From: Halanaeroarchaeum sulfurireducens | Lineage (GTDB): Archaea; Halobacteriota; Halobacteria; Halobacteriales; Halobacteriaceae | Direction of reading: 5' to 3' | Length of the DNA: 64,000 nt | NCBI RefSeq assembly: GCF_001011115.1 | Contig: NZ_CP008874.1 | Span: forward strand, 620,001 to 684,000 | Shown: positions 9,523 through 18,503 of the stretch, in pieces | Layout of the letters: every line of letters starts with the position of its first letter | Position numbering within the stretch: the stretch's first letter is position 1 | Program-made: the position numbers and the translations under genes | The notes under the pieces: model-generated | The model's input: the letters and a program-made list of their open reading frames with translations, nothing else | Database searches by the model: none | Told to the model about the DNA's origin: nothing

Positions 9523-9813
9523 TTACGCGACGATGATGTCGTCCCGGTCACTGGCTGATTTTTCGTCGGGTGCGTCCGACGACGCCGCGTCGTCCTCGCC
9601 GTCGACGTCCTCGGTGGCGGGGACCCAGGCGTCGCTGGCAGCCTCCTCGTCGGGCGCGGCCGTCGCGTCGGCTGTGTCCTCGGCGTCGAGGGCCGCCTCG
9701 AGTTCACGGATGCGTTCGGTCGTATCGACGAGTTCGGACGTCAGCGTCTCGACCGTCGCTTCCAGTTCTCGGACGCGCCCCTCGAGTTCGCGCTGCTCCC
9801 GTTCGTCGTTCAT
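9523..9813 (-). CDS. small acidic coiled-coil protein next to smc
   Basis: This 96-residue protein begins MNDEREQRELEGRVRELEAT, a heptad-patterned helix over about residues 1-45, followed by an acidic, Ala/Asp/Glu-rich disordered tail ending DRDDIIVA. It lies 18 bases upstream of smc on the same strand and is probably in one operon with smc and scpA. It may be a partner or expression-linked protein, but no known domain is recognised. ATG 9813 is preferred over an upstream in-frame ATG because the heptads begin there. Confidence 0.7.
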   Translation of the reverse strand: MNDEREQRELEGRVRELEATVETLTSELVDTTERIRELEAALDAEDTADATAAPDEEAASDAWVPATEDVDGEDDAASSDAPDEKSASDRDDIIVA

Positions 9814-9923
9814 GGTCCTACCAGCCGCCGCGAACACCTTAAAGGGAGCGTCAGTCACGCGTCAGACACACCCGTCTGGGGGCTTCGTTACTCCTAAGCG
9901 TGCCCGCGCCGAACCCGGGGACA

Positions 9924-11411
9924 ATGAGTGCGCAGGCCGCCACGCAGGAGGACCTCGCGGTCGTCATCGGCCTCGAGGTCCACGTGCAACTGGAGACGGA
10001 CACCAAGATCTTCTGTGGGTGTTCGACGGACACCGCCGGCGCCGAACCCAATACACACACGTGCCCGGTGTGCCTCGGCCTTCCGGGCGCGCTGCCGGTG
10101 CTCAACGAGGCCGCCGTCGAGTCAGCCGTCAAACTCGGGAAGGCGATCGACGCCGAGGTCCCCGAGCGCACCCGGTTCCACCGGAAGAACTACTTCTACC
10201 CCGACCTGCCGAAGGGCTTTCAGATCACCCAGTACGACGCGCCCATCTGCCAGGACGGCTCGCTCGAGATCAGCCACGAGGGCGAGAAACGGACCATCGG
10301 CATCGAGCGCGCCCACCTGGAGGAGGACCCGGGCAGCCTCCAGCACGTGGGCGGGAGCATCGATACCGCCGACCACGTTCTCGTGGATTACAACCGTGCG
10401 GGGGTCCCGCTGATGGAGATCGTCACCGAACCGGATTTCCGCGGACCCGGCGAGGGCCGGGCGTTCCTCGCCAAACTGGAGGAGGTGCTCGAATACCTGG
10501 GCATCTATGACAGCCAGCGCGACGGCAGTCTCCGGATCGACGCCAACATCTCGATGGTGGACGCTGAGGAGGTCGGCCCCGGCGGTGCCATCGACGACCG
10601 AGTGCTCGCCGACGCGAACCGGACGGAGGTCAAGAACATCTCGAGCCACAAGGGCGCCGAGAAGGCCCTGGCCTACGAGGTCACCCGCCAGCGCAACGCC
10701 ATCCAGCGCGGCCGCGAGGTCGAACAGGAGACCCGCCACTGGGACGAGTCCCGGGGCATCACCGTCTCCATGCGGTCCAAGGAGGAAGAAAAGGACTACC
10801 GGTACTTCCGCGAGGCCGACCTCCCGCCCCTTGAGGTTTCGGACTGGAAGGAATCCATCCCCATCCCCGAACTCCCCGACGCCCGCCGGGACCGCTTCCA
10901 GGCGGAATACGGTCTGGGCGAGGAGGCCGCGGACAAACTCACCTCGACGAAGCAGGTCGCGGACTTCTTCGAGGACGTCGCCGAACGATTCGACCCGGAC
11001 CTGGCCGCGACCTGGGTCGCCGACGACCTCCTGGGTGAGCTCAACTACCGCGACATGGCAGTCACCGACGTGGCCGATCGCCTCGACGAGTTCGCCCGCC
11101 TCGTCGAGATGGTCGCCGAGGAAGAAATCACCGAGAAGAACGCCCGTGAGGTGGTCCTCAGGACGATGCTCGACGAGGGCGCAGACCCCGACGACGTTCG
11201 CGAGGCCGAGGGACTGGGCAAGACCAGCGGCGACGAGGTGGCCCGCGCCGTCGAGGCGGCAATCGAGGAGAATCCCGACGCCGTCGATGACTACCACGCC
11301 GGCGATGGCGGCGCCATCAACTTCCTGGTCGGGCAGGTCATGCAAAAGACGGGCGGCAGCGCAGACCCGGCCGACGTCAACAAACTTCTCCGGGAACGGC
11401 TGGAAACGTAA
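9924..11411 (+). CDS. gatB: Asp-tRNA(Asn)/Glu-tRNA(Gln) amidotransferase subunit B
   Basis: GatB is the kinase-like tRNA-binding subunit of GatCAB, which converts misacylated Glu-tRNA(Gln) or Asp-tRNA(Asn). The 495-residue protein opens with VVIGLEVHVQLETDTKIFCG. It has the zinc-type cysteines C-G-C and CPVCLGLPGALPVLN, then the kinase domain and the C-terminal YqeY-like tail (GGAINFLVGQVMQKTGG). ATG 9924 is supported by a TATA-like ACTCCTAAG about 30 bases upstream, giving a leaderless mRNA. An in-frame GTG at 9900 would add eight residues. Confidence 0.96.
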   Translation: MSAQAATQEDLAVVIGLEVHVQLETDTKIFCGCSTDTAGAEPNTHTCPVCLGLPGALPVLNEAAVESAVKLGKAIDAEVPERTRFHRKNYFYPDLPKGFQITQYDAPICQDGSLEISHEGEKRTIGIERAHLEEDPGSLQHVGGSIDTADHVLVDYNRAGVPLMEIVTEPDFRGPGEGRAFLAKLEEVLEYLGIYDSQRDGSLRIDANISMVDAEEVGPGGAIDDRVLADANRTEVKNISSHKGAEKALAYEVTRQRNAIQRGREVEQETRHWDESRGITVSMRSKEEEKDYRYFREADLPPLEVSDWKESIPIPELPDARRDRFQAEYGLGEEAADKLTSTKQVADFFEDVAERFDPDLAATWVADDLLGELNYRDMAVTDVADRLDEFARLVEMVAEEEITEKNAREVVLRTMLDEGADPDDVREAEGLGKTSGDEVARAVEAAIEENPDAVDDYHAGDGGAINFLVGQVMQKTGGSADPADVNKLLRERLET

Positions 11412-11468
11412 TCCGGCTCACACGAGCGACACCCTCATATGTAGTGATTTCCTACGCAGGTTTGTCTG

Positions 11469-11693
11469 ATGGCCACGAAATGGCACGATTCCCTCCCGAC
11501 GGACTGGGACGACGCGCCCAGCGACCCGCCCGAAACCGACACTGACCCCGTCATCGAACCGCACGGTGACGGCGTGATGATGCGACCTCGCCAGGCAGCA
11601 GTCGACGATCGGAAGACCGCCGCCCACGTCTACTCCGCGTACGTCGTCTGTGACGAGCGAGCACTCACCGCTCTCGGCGAGGAAGCGGTCTGA
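11469..11693 (+). CDS. small acidic haloarchaeal protein of unknown function
   Basis: A 74-residue ORF beginning MATKWHDSLPTDWDDAPSDP and ending VYSAYVVCDERALTALGEEA. The composition is acidic and coding-like, and the ending suggests a short structured C-terminal segment. A TATA-like stretch (CTCATATGTAG, about 11430-11443) lies 27-40 bases upstream. No family is recognised. It sits alone between gatB and topA, with the same orientation as both. Confidence 0.6.
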   Translation: MATKWHDSLPTDWDDAPSDPPETDTDPVIEPHGDGVMMRPRQAAVDDRKTAAHVYSAYVVCDERALTALGEEAV

Positions 11694-11810
11694 GATCCGT
11701 CGTATTTTCATTTCGGCGATATTCGACTCGATTCGAGCGACGAAATCCTTACAAGCCGGTCCGGCCTACCGCCGAGCAGCAACCGGCCCGGTGCCGGGGG
11801 TGAGAGACAC

Positions 11811-14294
11811 GTGGAGCTCATCGTAACCGAGAAACACAACGCGGCACGTCGCATCGCCGACATTCTCAGCGACGGATCCGCGACGACCGAACGCGTCGGC
11901 AGCGTCGACGTGTATCGCTGGGGAACGCATCGGGTCATCGGCCTGTCGGGCCACGTCGTCGGGGTGGACTTCCCCGAGGAGTACGCCGAGTGGCGCGACG
12001 TCGAACCGGCCGAGCTGGTTCACGCGCCGGTACAGAAGCGACCGACCCAGGACGACATCGTCCGGGCGGTGAAGCGACTGGCCCGCAAGGCCGACGAGGT
12101 CGTCATCGCGACCGACTACGATCGCGAGGGAGAACTCATCGGCAAGGAGGCCTACGAACTCGTGCGGGAGGAAAACGACGACGCGCCCGTCCACAGGGTC
12201 CGGTTTTCCTCCATCACCGAAAACGAGGTCAAAGACGCCTTCGCGAATCCCGACGATCTGGATTTCGATCTCGCCGCGGCGGGCGAGGCCCGCCAGATCG
12301 TCGACCTGATCTGGGGTGCCGCGCTCACGCGCTTTCTGTCCCTGTCGGCACAACAGCGGGGTGAGGACTTCATCAGCGTCGGCCGGGTCCAGACTCCCAC
12401 ACTCCGGCTCATCGTCGAGAAGGAACGGGAAATCGACGCCTTCGACCCCGAGGACTACTGGGAACTGTTCGCGGACCTGGCGAAAAACGGCGACGCCTTC
12501 GAGGCGCAGTATTTCTACCGCGACGAGGACGACACCGAGGCCGAGCGAATCTGGGACGAGGCGGACGCCAAGACGGCGACCGACATCCTCGAGGACGAAT
12601 CGCAGGCCGTCGTCGAGTCCGTCTCGCGGCGAACCCGCACCGACGACCCCCCGGCACCGTTCAACACCACCCAGTTCATCCGTGCCGCCGGGTCGCTCGG
12701 ATTCGCGGCCGGTCGCGCGATGAGCATCGCCGAGGACCTCTATACTGCGGGGTACATCACCTATCCACGGACCGACAATACGGTCTATCCGGACGACCTC
12801 GACCCCGAGGAACTCCTCGAGACGTTCGCCGAGACGAGCGCGTTCGGTTCCGACGCCTCATCGCTGCTCGAGGCCGATTCCATCGAGCCGACACGGGGCG
12901 ACACCGAGACGACCGACCACCCCCCGATCCATCCCACGCCGGATCAGCCCGACCGGGGGGACCTCACCGAGGACGAGTGGCAGGTCTACGAGCTCGTCGT
13001 CCGGCGGTTTTTCGCGACCGTCGCCGAGCCCGCCGTGTGGGAGCACCTGCGTGTCGTGGCCGAGACGGCCGGCCTCCGGCTGAAGGCCAACGGGAAGCGC
13101 CTGCGCGAGCCGGGCTACCACCAGGTCTATCCGTACTTCAGTACCGACGAGAACTACGTCCCCGACGTTTCCGAGGGCGAGACGCTCTCGATCGAGGACG
13201 TCCGACTCGAGGACAAGGAGACCCAGCCGCCCCGGCGATACGGCCAGTCGCGGCTCATCGAGACGATGGAGGACCTGGGCATCGGGACGAAGAGCACGCG
13301 ACACAATACGCTCGAGAAGCTCTACGATCGTGGCTACATCGAGGAGGACCCGCCCCGCCCGACCCGCCTCGCACGCGCCGTGGTCGAGGCGGCCGAGGAG
13401 TTCGCCGACCTCATCGTCAGCGAGGAGATGACCGGCGAACTCGAGGCGGAGATGACGGCCATCGCCAACGGCGAGAAGACCTTAGAGGAGGTCACCGAGG
13501 ACTCCCGGGACGCCCTGGACCGCATTTTCGCGGAACTGGCCGAGTCACGCGAGGAGATCGGCGAACACCTCCAGGAGTCGCTCAAGGCGGACAAGACGCT
13601 GGGTCCCTGCCCGGAGTGTGGCGAGGACCTGCTCGTCCGCCAGAGCCGGCAGGGGTCATACTTCGTCGGGTGCGACGGCTACCCCGACTGCCGGTTCACG
13701 CTCCCGCTCCCGAACACCGGGGAACCGGTGGTGCTGGACGAGACCTGCGAGGAGCACGGCCTCCGGGAAGTCAAGATGCTCGCCGGCCGCAACACCTTCG
13801 TCCACGGCTGTCCGCTGTGCAAGGCCGAGGAGGCCGACGACGAGGAGGACCGGATCATCGGCCCGTGTCCGGAGTGCCACGACGAACACGGTGGCGAACT
13901 CGCGATCAAGCGGCTCCGCAACGGGAATCGCCTCGTGGGCTGTACGCGCTATCCCGACTGCGAGTACTCCCTGCCCCTCCCGCGGCGGGGCGAGATCGAA
14001 ATCACCGACGAATACTGCGAGGAACACGACCTCCCCGAACTCGTGGTCCACGACGGCGACGAGCCGTGGGAACTCGGCTGTCCCATCTGTAACTACGAGG
14101 AGTACGCCGCCGAACGGGAGTCCGCGGACCTCGAATCGCTGGATGGTGTGGGGCCGACGACCGCCGAACGACTCCGTGACGCGGGCGTCGACACGGTGGG
14201 CGACGTCGCCGACGTGGACCCGGACGACCTGGCCGACCAGGTAAAGGGGGTCTCGGCCGACACCGTCCGCGAGTGGCAGGCGGACGCCGACTGA
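11811..14294 (+). CDS. topA: DNA topoisomerase I (type IA)
   Basis: The enzyme (827 aa) relaxes negative supercoils by single-strand passage. A TOPRIM domain at the N-terminus has E7 and the acidic motif TDYDREGE near 101-108. The active-site tyrosine is Y318 in GYITYPRTDN. Two C-terminal zinc-binding repeats follow, the first at about 599-630 (CPECGEDLL ... CDGYPDCRF). A helix-hairpin-helix (LDGVGPTTAERLRDAGVDTV) ends the protein. The start is GTG 11811, preceded by GGGGGTGAG, which can act as a Shine-Dalgarno. A frameshifted echo of the last hairpin lies past the stop. Confidence 0.97.
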   Translation: MELIVTEKHNAARRIADILSDGSATTERVGSVDVYRWGTHRVIGLSGHVVGVDFPEEYAEWRDVEPAELVHAPVQKRPTQDDIVRAVKRLARKADEVVIATDYDREGELIGKEAYELVREENDDAPVHRVRFSSITENEVKDAFANPDDLDFDLAAAGEARQIVDLIWGAALTRFLSLSAQQRGEDFISVGRVQTPTLRLIVEKEREIDAFDPEDYWELFADLAKNGDAFEAQYFYRDEDDTEAERIWDEADAKTATDILEDESQAVVESVSRRTRTDDPPAPFNTTQFIRAAGSLGFAAGRAMSIAEDLYTAGYITYPRTDNTVYPDDLDPEELLETFAETSAFGSDASSLLEADSIEPTRGDTETTDHPPIHPTPDQPDRGDLTEDEWQVYELVVRRFFATVAEPAVWEHLRVVAETAGLRLKANGKRLREPGYHQVYPYFSTDENYVPDVSEGETLSIEDVRLEDKETQPPRRYGQSRLIETMEDLGIGTKSTRHNTLEKLYDRGYIEEDPPRPTRLARAVVEAAEEFADLIVSEEMTGELEAEMTAIANGEKTLEEVTEDSRDALDRIFAELAESREEIGEHLQESLKADKTLGPCPECGEDLLVRQSRQGSYFVGCDGYPDCRFTLPLPNTGEPVVLDETCEEHGLREVKMLAGRNTFVHGCPLCKAEEADDEEDRIIGPCPECHDEHGGELAIKRLRNGNRLVGCTRYPDCEYSLPLPRRGEIEITDEYCEEHDLPELVVHDGDEPWELGCPICNYEEYAAERESADLESLDGVGPTTAERLRDAGVDTVGDVADVDPDDLADQVKGVSADTVREWQADAD

Positions 14295-14319
14295 ACGGGG
14301 CTCGGCGGTGATCCAACGT

Positions 14320-14365
14320 GTGGGACCGAGGACCGCCGACCGGCTCCGGGACGCGGGCGCCGGAG
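14320..14365 (+). pseudogene. vestigial copy of the topA helix-hairpin-helix sequence
   Basis: Starting with TGTGGGACCGAGGACCGCCG, this stretch closely matches the DNA at about 14147-14190 that encodes the last hairpin of topA. Translated, the echo reads VGPRTADRLRDAGA against VGPTTAERLRDAGV in the gene. It lies after the topA stop and in another frame, so it is not translated as part of topA. It looks like the remnant of an extra C-terminal hairpin lost by frameshift, or of a partial duplication. Confidence 0.6.
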
Positions 14366-14398
14366 GGCCTTTTACGACCGCGCTCGTAGCCTGAATCG

Positions 14399-15706
14399 AT
14401 GCGCCTCGACGAGTACATCGAGGAACTCGAGCCGGACGAGGCCGCCGAGAGGCGCCGTCTCGCCGACGAGAAGTCCTACGAGATTCTCGATTACGTCGAG
14501 GGACTGGAGTCGCGATTCGAATCGGCCGTCACCGGCGACTCGATGGTCGGGAGCACCGCGCCGTCGGTGTTCGTCGGTCGGTCGTCCTATCCGAACGTCA
14601 ACGCCGGTATCCTCGCGCCGGTCGGGCGAGAGGAGCACGCCGAGGAGTTCGCCACGTCGGGGAACTGGTACGCTCAGGGCCTCGACATAGACAACGTCTT
14701 ACAGTACCGGACGGGGCTGTTGAACTCCCGCCGATCGGCGAAAGTCGCGGTGGACGACGTCTGGGACGGTTTCGTGGGTATCCAGCGTGAGGTGGCCATC
14801 GCCGATCGACCTGTCGATATCGAGATTGGGCTGTCCGAAACGCCGTCCTTCGATGCGGAGCGCTACGCGACGCCGCAGGCGAATGCCCCTGCGGGACCCA
14901 ACGCGACCGCGGAGTCTGCAGACCTTCGCGAGAATCCCCACGTTCCCCGGGCCGTCGAGAAGACCCTCGAGGACGACGACTGGCGGGCCGAGGGGGCGAT
15001 GACGTACCTCTATCGGCGCGGGTTCGACGTCTACGAGATCAACCGGATCCTCTCCGTGGGTGCGCTTGGCCAGGGAGAGAACCGTCGGCTCGTTCCCACA
15101 CGGTGGTCGATTACGGCCGTGGACGACACGATCGGACAGTTCCTTCGCGGATCGATCCGATCCAATCGGAGCGTCGACCAGGTGCGGGTGTTCGAAAACG
15201 AGTACATGGGCAACCGCTACTGGGTCGTCCTGGCGCCGGGGCAGTGGGAGTTCGAGCTGGTCGAGATGAAATCGCCCGGGAGCATCTGGAACCCCGACCC
15301 CGCCGGTGACGTCTATCTCGCCAGCGCCTCGGAGGGGTACGAGGGCCGGACGGGCTACGTGGACGAGACGGCGGGTGCGTACTACGCCGCCAGGCTGGGC
15401 GTCCTCGAGTATCTGGACCGGATCGGTCGGCAGGGCAAGGCGCTCGTCCTGCGGGAGGTCTCCGACGACTACTGGGCCCCGGTCGGCGTCTGGCAGGTGC
15501 GCGAGAGCGTGCGAAACGCCTTCGACGATGCACCGACGGGCCGGCGGGACGGCCGCGACGCGCTTGCGGGTGAGTCCGGGGTCGCCGAGACGTTTCACAC
15601 CGCCGTCCGGCAGATCATCCCCCACCTCCCGATATCGATGGCCACGCTGAGACGCAAGTCCGACCTGGTCGCCGGTCTCCAGACCGACCTCTCGGCCTTC
15701 GGGTGA
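14399..15706 (+). CDS. nreA: DNA repair protein NreA (archaeal Nre family)
   Basis: The protein has 435 residues, typical for archaeal Nre proteins, which interact with PCNA and are linked to tolerance of DNA damage. Family-like segments are GSTAPSVFVGRSSYPNVNAG near 50-69, VAIADRPVDIEIGL, and the C-terminal half with KSPGSIWNPDP. The last residues, QTDLSAFG, resemble a C-terminal PIP box (Q-x2-L-x2-F), which would bind the sliding clamp. No N-terminal zinc finger is visible. It follows topA by about 100 bases and may share transcripts with it. Confidence 0.88.
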   Translation: MRLDEYIEELEPDEAAERRRLADEKSYEILDYVEGLESRFESAVTGDSMVGSTAPSVFVGRSSYPNVNAGILAPVGREEHAEEFATSGNWYAQGLDIDNVLQYRTGLLNSRRSAKVAVDDVWDGFVGIQREVAIADRPVDIEIGLSETPSFDAERYATPQANAPAGPNATAESADLRENPHVPRAVEKTLEDDDWRAEGAMTYLYRRGFDVYEINRILSVGALGQGENRRLVPTRWSITAVDDTIGQFLRGSIRSNRSVDQVRVFENEYMGNRYWVVLAPGQWEFELVEMKSPGSIWNPDPAGDVYLASASEGYEGRTGYVDETAGAYYAARLGVLEYLDRIGRQGKALVLREVSDDYWAPVGVWQVRESVRNAFDDAPTGRRDGRDALAGESGVAETFHTAVRQIIPHLPISMATLRRKSDLVAGLQTDLSAFG

Positions 15707-15745
15707 CACCGAAGGGTTATCGGTTTTCGACCCGCAGATGGCACC

Positions 15746-15970
15746 ATGGTCGCCCTCCCCGCCGTCGTCGGCGTGCCCGGCGGCGTCGAACTCCTGATCA
15801 TCCTGTTCGTCTTCGTCCTCCTGTTCGGCGTTCCCCTCACCATTCTGCTGGTGTTGGGCTATCGACTGACGGGAGAGACGGACGACGGGACGGTCTCCGA
15901 CGAGCGGATCGAGGAACTCGAAGCCGAGGTGGCGGCGCTCAACGAACGGCTGGAGGATGAGGATCGATGA
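15746..15970 (+). CDS. small single-pass membrane protein with coiled-coil tail
   Basis: This 74-residue protein has one hydrophobic helix at about residues 16-42 (ELLIILFVFVLLFGVPLTIL) and a short charged coiled coil (RIEELEAEVAALNERLEDED). The layout superficially resembles TatA, but the TatA hallmark F-G after the helix and the amphipathic helix are not clear, so no export role is claimed. Its stop overlaps the start of the CPBP protease gene (4 bases), indicating translational coupling. ATG 15746 is the first start after the nreA stop in this frame. Confidence 0.7.
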   Translation: MVALPAVVGVPGGVELLIILFVFVLLFGVPLTILLVLGYRLTGETDDGTVSDERIEELEAEVAALNERLEDEDR

Positions 15971-16743
15971 CCGGACCGTCGCGTGTCGATGGGGCGCAGG
16001 ACCGTCCGCTGTACGCCGTCCTGGAGGCGATCCTCGTCGCAATCGGCGGCATGGTGGGGGCAATCGTCGCGAGCGGGGTCGTGTATCTCGGACTCACCGT
16101 CACCGACGCCGCGCTCCCGATGGTCGCGTCGTTCGGTCTATCGTTCGTCGCCGGTGCCGTCGGATTCGTCGCGGTGGCCGTCATCTACCTGCGGTATCGG
16201 GGGCTCGATCCGGTCCAGTACGTGGGCGTCCACTGGCCCACGGGCCGGGACCTCGGCTGGGTCGTTGGCGGGTACGTCGCCGCGTTGGCGCTCGTGATCG
16301 CCAGCGGGATCGTCCTGACGGCCCTCCAGGTAAACCCGGAGACGACCAATCGCGCGGCCGAGGCGGGCCTCGAACAACCGGCATTGTTGCTGTGGCTCGT
16401 GCCGCTCTCGTTTCTGGTCATCGCGCCCGGCGAGGAGTTCCTGTTCAGGGGCACGATTCAGAGCCGACTTCGCGAGACGTTCTCGCCCACCGTCGCCATC
16501 CCACTGACCGCGGCGCTGTTCGCCGTGTTGCACTTCTTCTCGCTGACCGGCGGGGCGGGCGGCCGGTTCGTGGCGATCTCGATACTGTTCCTCCCGAGTC
16601 TGGTTTTCGGTGTCGTCTACGAGTACACCGACAACCTCGTCGTGTCCACGCTGCTCCACGGTGCCTACAACTCGACGCTCGTGCTCCTGGTGTACCTGAC
16701 GCTCACCCGACTGCCGACGGAAGAACTGACGATGCTGGCGTAG
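15967..16743 (+). CDS. CPBP family intramembrane metalloprotease
   Basis: The 258-residue polytopic protein belongs to the CPBP/Abi (Rce1-like) family. Motif 1, PGEEFLFRG, has the two catalytic glutamates at about 156-157 and Arg at 161. Motif 2 is the histidine in FAVLHFFSL at about 189. Motif 3 is LLHGAYN near residue 230. About seven hydrophobic helices are visible. Substrates are unknown; prokaryotic members have roles from protein processing to bacteriocin immunity. The ATG start overlaps the preceding small membrane protein gene. Confidence 0.9.
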   Translation: MTGPSRVDGAQDRPLYAVLEAILVAIGGMVGAIVASGVVYLGLTVTDAALPMVASFGLSFVAGAVGFVAVAVIYLRYRGLDPVQYVGVHWPTGRDLGWVVGGYVAALALVIASGIVLTALQVNPETTNRAAEAGLEQPALLLWLVPLSFLVIAPGEEFLFRGTIQSRLRETFSPTVAIPLTAALFAVLHFFSLTGGAGGRFVAISILFLPSLVFGVVYEYTDNLVVSTLLHGAYNSTLVLLVYLTLTRLPTEELTMLA

Positions 16744-16747
16744 GGTC

Positions 16748-17044
16748 CTACTCGCCGCTCGCTTCGCCGGTGGGCACCGGCCCCGTTCCGATTACCTCGC
16801 GGACGGCGTCCTCGAACGCCCGCCGTGTGTCGAAGTACGTTTCGTCGACGTCGCCGAGGATGTCCGAAAGCTCACGTGGGCCATCGGGCGTGCGGACCAG
16901 GGTCTCGCCTTCCTTGCGGTCGATTTCGCTCTTTTGAATCGCCCAACTCAGACGGGCGGAGACCCGCGCGATCGGTGCGCCCTCGACCGGTTCGCCCTCG
17001 CCGAGTTCGACGGCGGGGCCCGCTTCGTCGCTTTCGTCACTCAT
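16748..17044 (-). CDS. small haloarchaeal protein (DUF5789-like), function unknown
   Basis: A 98-residue acidic protein starting MSDESDEAGPAVELGEGEPV, with a structured core RLSWAIQKSEIDRKEGETLV and RELSDILGDVDETYFDTRRA, ending GTGPVPTGEASGE. From memory the core resembles a small haloarchaeal family (possibly DUF5789) with no assigned role. ATG 17044 opens the acidic N-terminus; codons upstream belong to the divergent promoter region. The convergent CPBP gene stops four bases away. Confidence 0.7.
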   Translation of the reverse strand: MSDESDEAGPAVELGEGEPVEGAPIARVSARLSWAIQKSEIDRKEGETLVRTPDGPRELSDILGDVDETYFDTRRAFEDAVREVIGTGPVPTGEASGE

Positions 17045-17121
17045 GGGACTGACTTCTGCGTGGCGGTGATTCAAGCTTACGATGCTGTGATGGGCGGGTC
17101 GGACGACGTGCGTCTGACGCA

Positions 17122-17130
17122 GGATTAATG
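17122..17130 (+). promoter_or_regulatory. TATA box for the gene at 17154
   Basis: GATTAATG lies centred about 27 bases upstream of ATG 17154, the spacing expected for a leaderless archaeal transcript. Confidence 0.5.
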
Positions 17131-17153
17131 GGGTTGGTCCCGTAGCCACGGAT

Positions 17154-18053
17154 ATGCCGAGCCTCGGGGACGCGTACGAGCGGCGGGCCGGGACCGCGAG
17201 TCGCAAACAGGTGGTCCTGGGAACGGGGCTCTTCGCGACGGGGGCGCTACTCGTCGTTGCCGGCATCCTCGCCGGTGCGACGGGTCTACTGATCGAGAAC
17301 GGCTTTTCCGTTTTCCAGAGCAGAGAGGTCGGCGCCTCGCTCGCGGGCCTCGGTCTGCCGGCGGTGTTCGTCGGCATCACGATCGTCTTGCCCGCGACGC
17401 GCGTTCACCGGGCCGCGACCGTGTTCGGGTCGGGAATGGCTCTTCTGGGCGTTTTGCTCTTCCGCTACGCCTACCCGTATCGATGGTACGCCGGCGCCGG
17501 CGTTCCGTCGACGGTGACCCTCGGGGCGGTGCTCGTCTACTCGATCGGTGTCATCGTCACGTTCTGGGCGCTGTTCACGGCGGTGGCGACGTTCAAGACG
17601 CGCAACGATCCGGGCGGAACCGTCTCGGTGTCGGTGACGAGCGGCGGTGCCGCTGCGACCGTCGAGGCTGCCCGGGAGGACTTCCACGCGGCCAAATCGG
17701 CGCTGGGCGGTGCCGTCGGCGTCTTCGGCGGCGTCGAGGATCCCGACCCGCTCTATCGGGATTCGGGGAGCGGTGCGGATACGTCGGCCTCCGACGGGGG
17801 CACGGCAACCGACGCCGACATCACCTCCCCGATGGACGACCAGCGCACCGAGTCCCGCCCCGACGAGGGCGTCGAAGTCGTCAAAGGGGCGCGTCGCGAC
17901 GACGTTGAGCCGGATCGGTACTGTGGCAACTGCACACACTTCGACTACGACCGCGACGGGGGATCGATGCGTCCCTACTGCACGCTCTACGAGGAACCAA
18001 TGGACGATATGGCGGCCTGCGAGTGGTGGGAGACGAACAGCGGCTCACAGTGA
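17154..18053 (+). CDS. membrane protein with C-terminal cysteine-rich (zinc-ribbon-like) domain
   Basis: The protein (299 aa) has a hydrophobic N-terminal half with about four helices (VLGTGLFATGALLVVAGILA, SLAGLGLPAVFVGITIVLPA, FGSGMALLGVLLFRYAYP, TLGAVLVYSIGVIVTFWALF). An acidic linker follows, then a C-terminal domain with four cysteines (YCGNCTHFDYD, RPYCTLYEEPMDDMAACEWW) that could bind zinc or an Fe-S cluster. The domain order resembles an uncharacterised haloarchaeal family. Its last nine bases overlap the convergent Mut7-C gene. Confidence 0.75.
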   Translation: MPSLGDAYERRAGTASRKQVVLGTGLFATGALLVVAGILAGATGLLIENGFSVFQSREVGASLAGLGLPAVFVGITIVLPATRVHRAATVFGSGMALLGVLLFRYAYPYRWYAGAGVPSTVTLGAVLVYSIGVIVTFWALFTAVATFKTRNDPGGTVSVSVTSGGAAATVEAAREDFHAAKSALGGAVGVFGGVEDPDPLYRDSGSGADTSASDGGTATDADITSPMDDQRTESRPDEGVEVVKGARRDDVEPDRYCGNCTHFDYDRDGGSMRPYCTLYEEPMDDMAACEWWETNSGSQ

Positions 18054-18503
18054 TTTGAGGCGGGCGGCGACGTCGTCCCAGTGACTGCCCCGCCAGTACA
18101 CCTGTCCGCAATCCCGACAGCGCCAGCACCGTCGGTCCGCGGGGTCGGGAGCGTATTCGGGCGTCGAATCGTCGGACGAGAGTTCCGCGACCGGACCGTT
18201 GCAGACCGAACAGCGCCGTGGCTCGGTGAGCTCCAACTCGAAACCGGCCGCTGCGAGTTCGGCCAGTTGCTCGTCCGTGTCCGTCGTCCGGAGGAGGACG
18301 GCGTTCTCCGTCGACTCTGCCAGGGAGGCGTCGCGCGTACACAGCACTCGCCCCTCGGACTCCGCGAGCGCACGGATCTCGTCGTCGGCCTCGATGCCCC
18401 GTTCCAGCGCGTAGGCGGTGTCGTAGCCGACCATGCGGAGAATCGTGCGGAGACCGCCGCACATCACGTCGAGCACGATGGCGGTTTCCTCGGGGCTCGC
18501 CAT
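18045..18503 (-). CDS. Mut7-C RNase domain protein with zinc ribbon
   Basis: This 152-residue protein has a PIN-like Mut7-C domain at the N-terminus (VLDVMCGGLRTILRMVGYDT and LCTRDASLAE, which supply the acidic catalytic residues). A C-terminal zinc ribbon follows, with paired cysteines CSVC and CWRCRDCGQVYW. Family members are predicted nucleases, probably acting on RNA. Start ATG 18503 overlaps the polX stop by one base (TGATG), so the two are translated from one message. Confidence 0.88.
   Translation of the reverse strand: MASPEETAIVLDVMCGGLRTILRMVGYDTAYALERGIEADDEIRALAESEGRVLCTRDASLAESTENAVLLRTTDTDEQLAELAAAGFELELTEPRRCSVCNGPVAELSSDDSTPEYAPDPADRRCWRCRDCGQVYWRGSHWDDVAARLKSL

Noticed and set aside
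15746-15970. TatA translocase subunit
   Set aside because: One helix plus a charged tail is similar, but the TatA hinge and amphipathic helix are not convincing.
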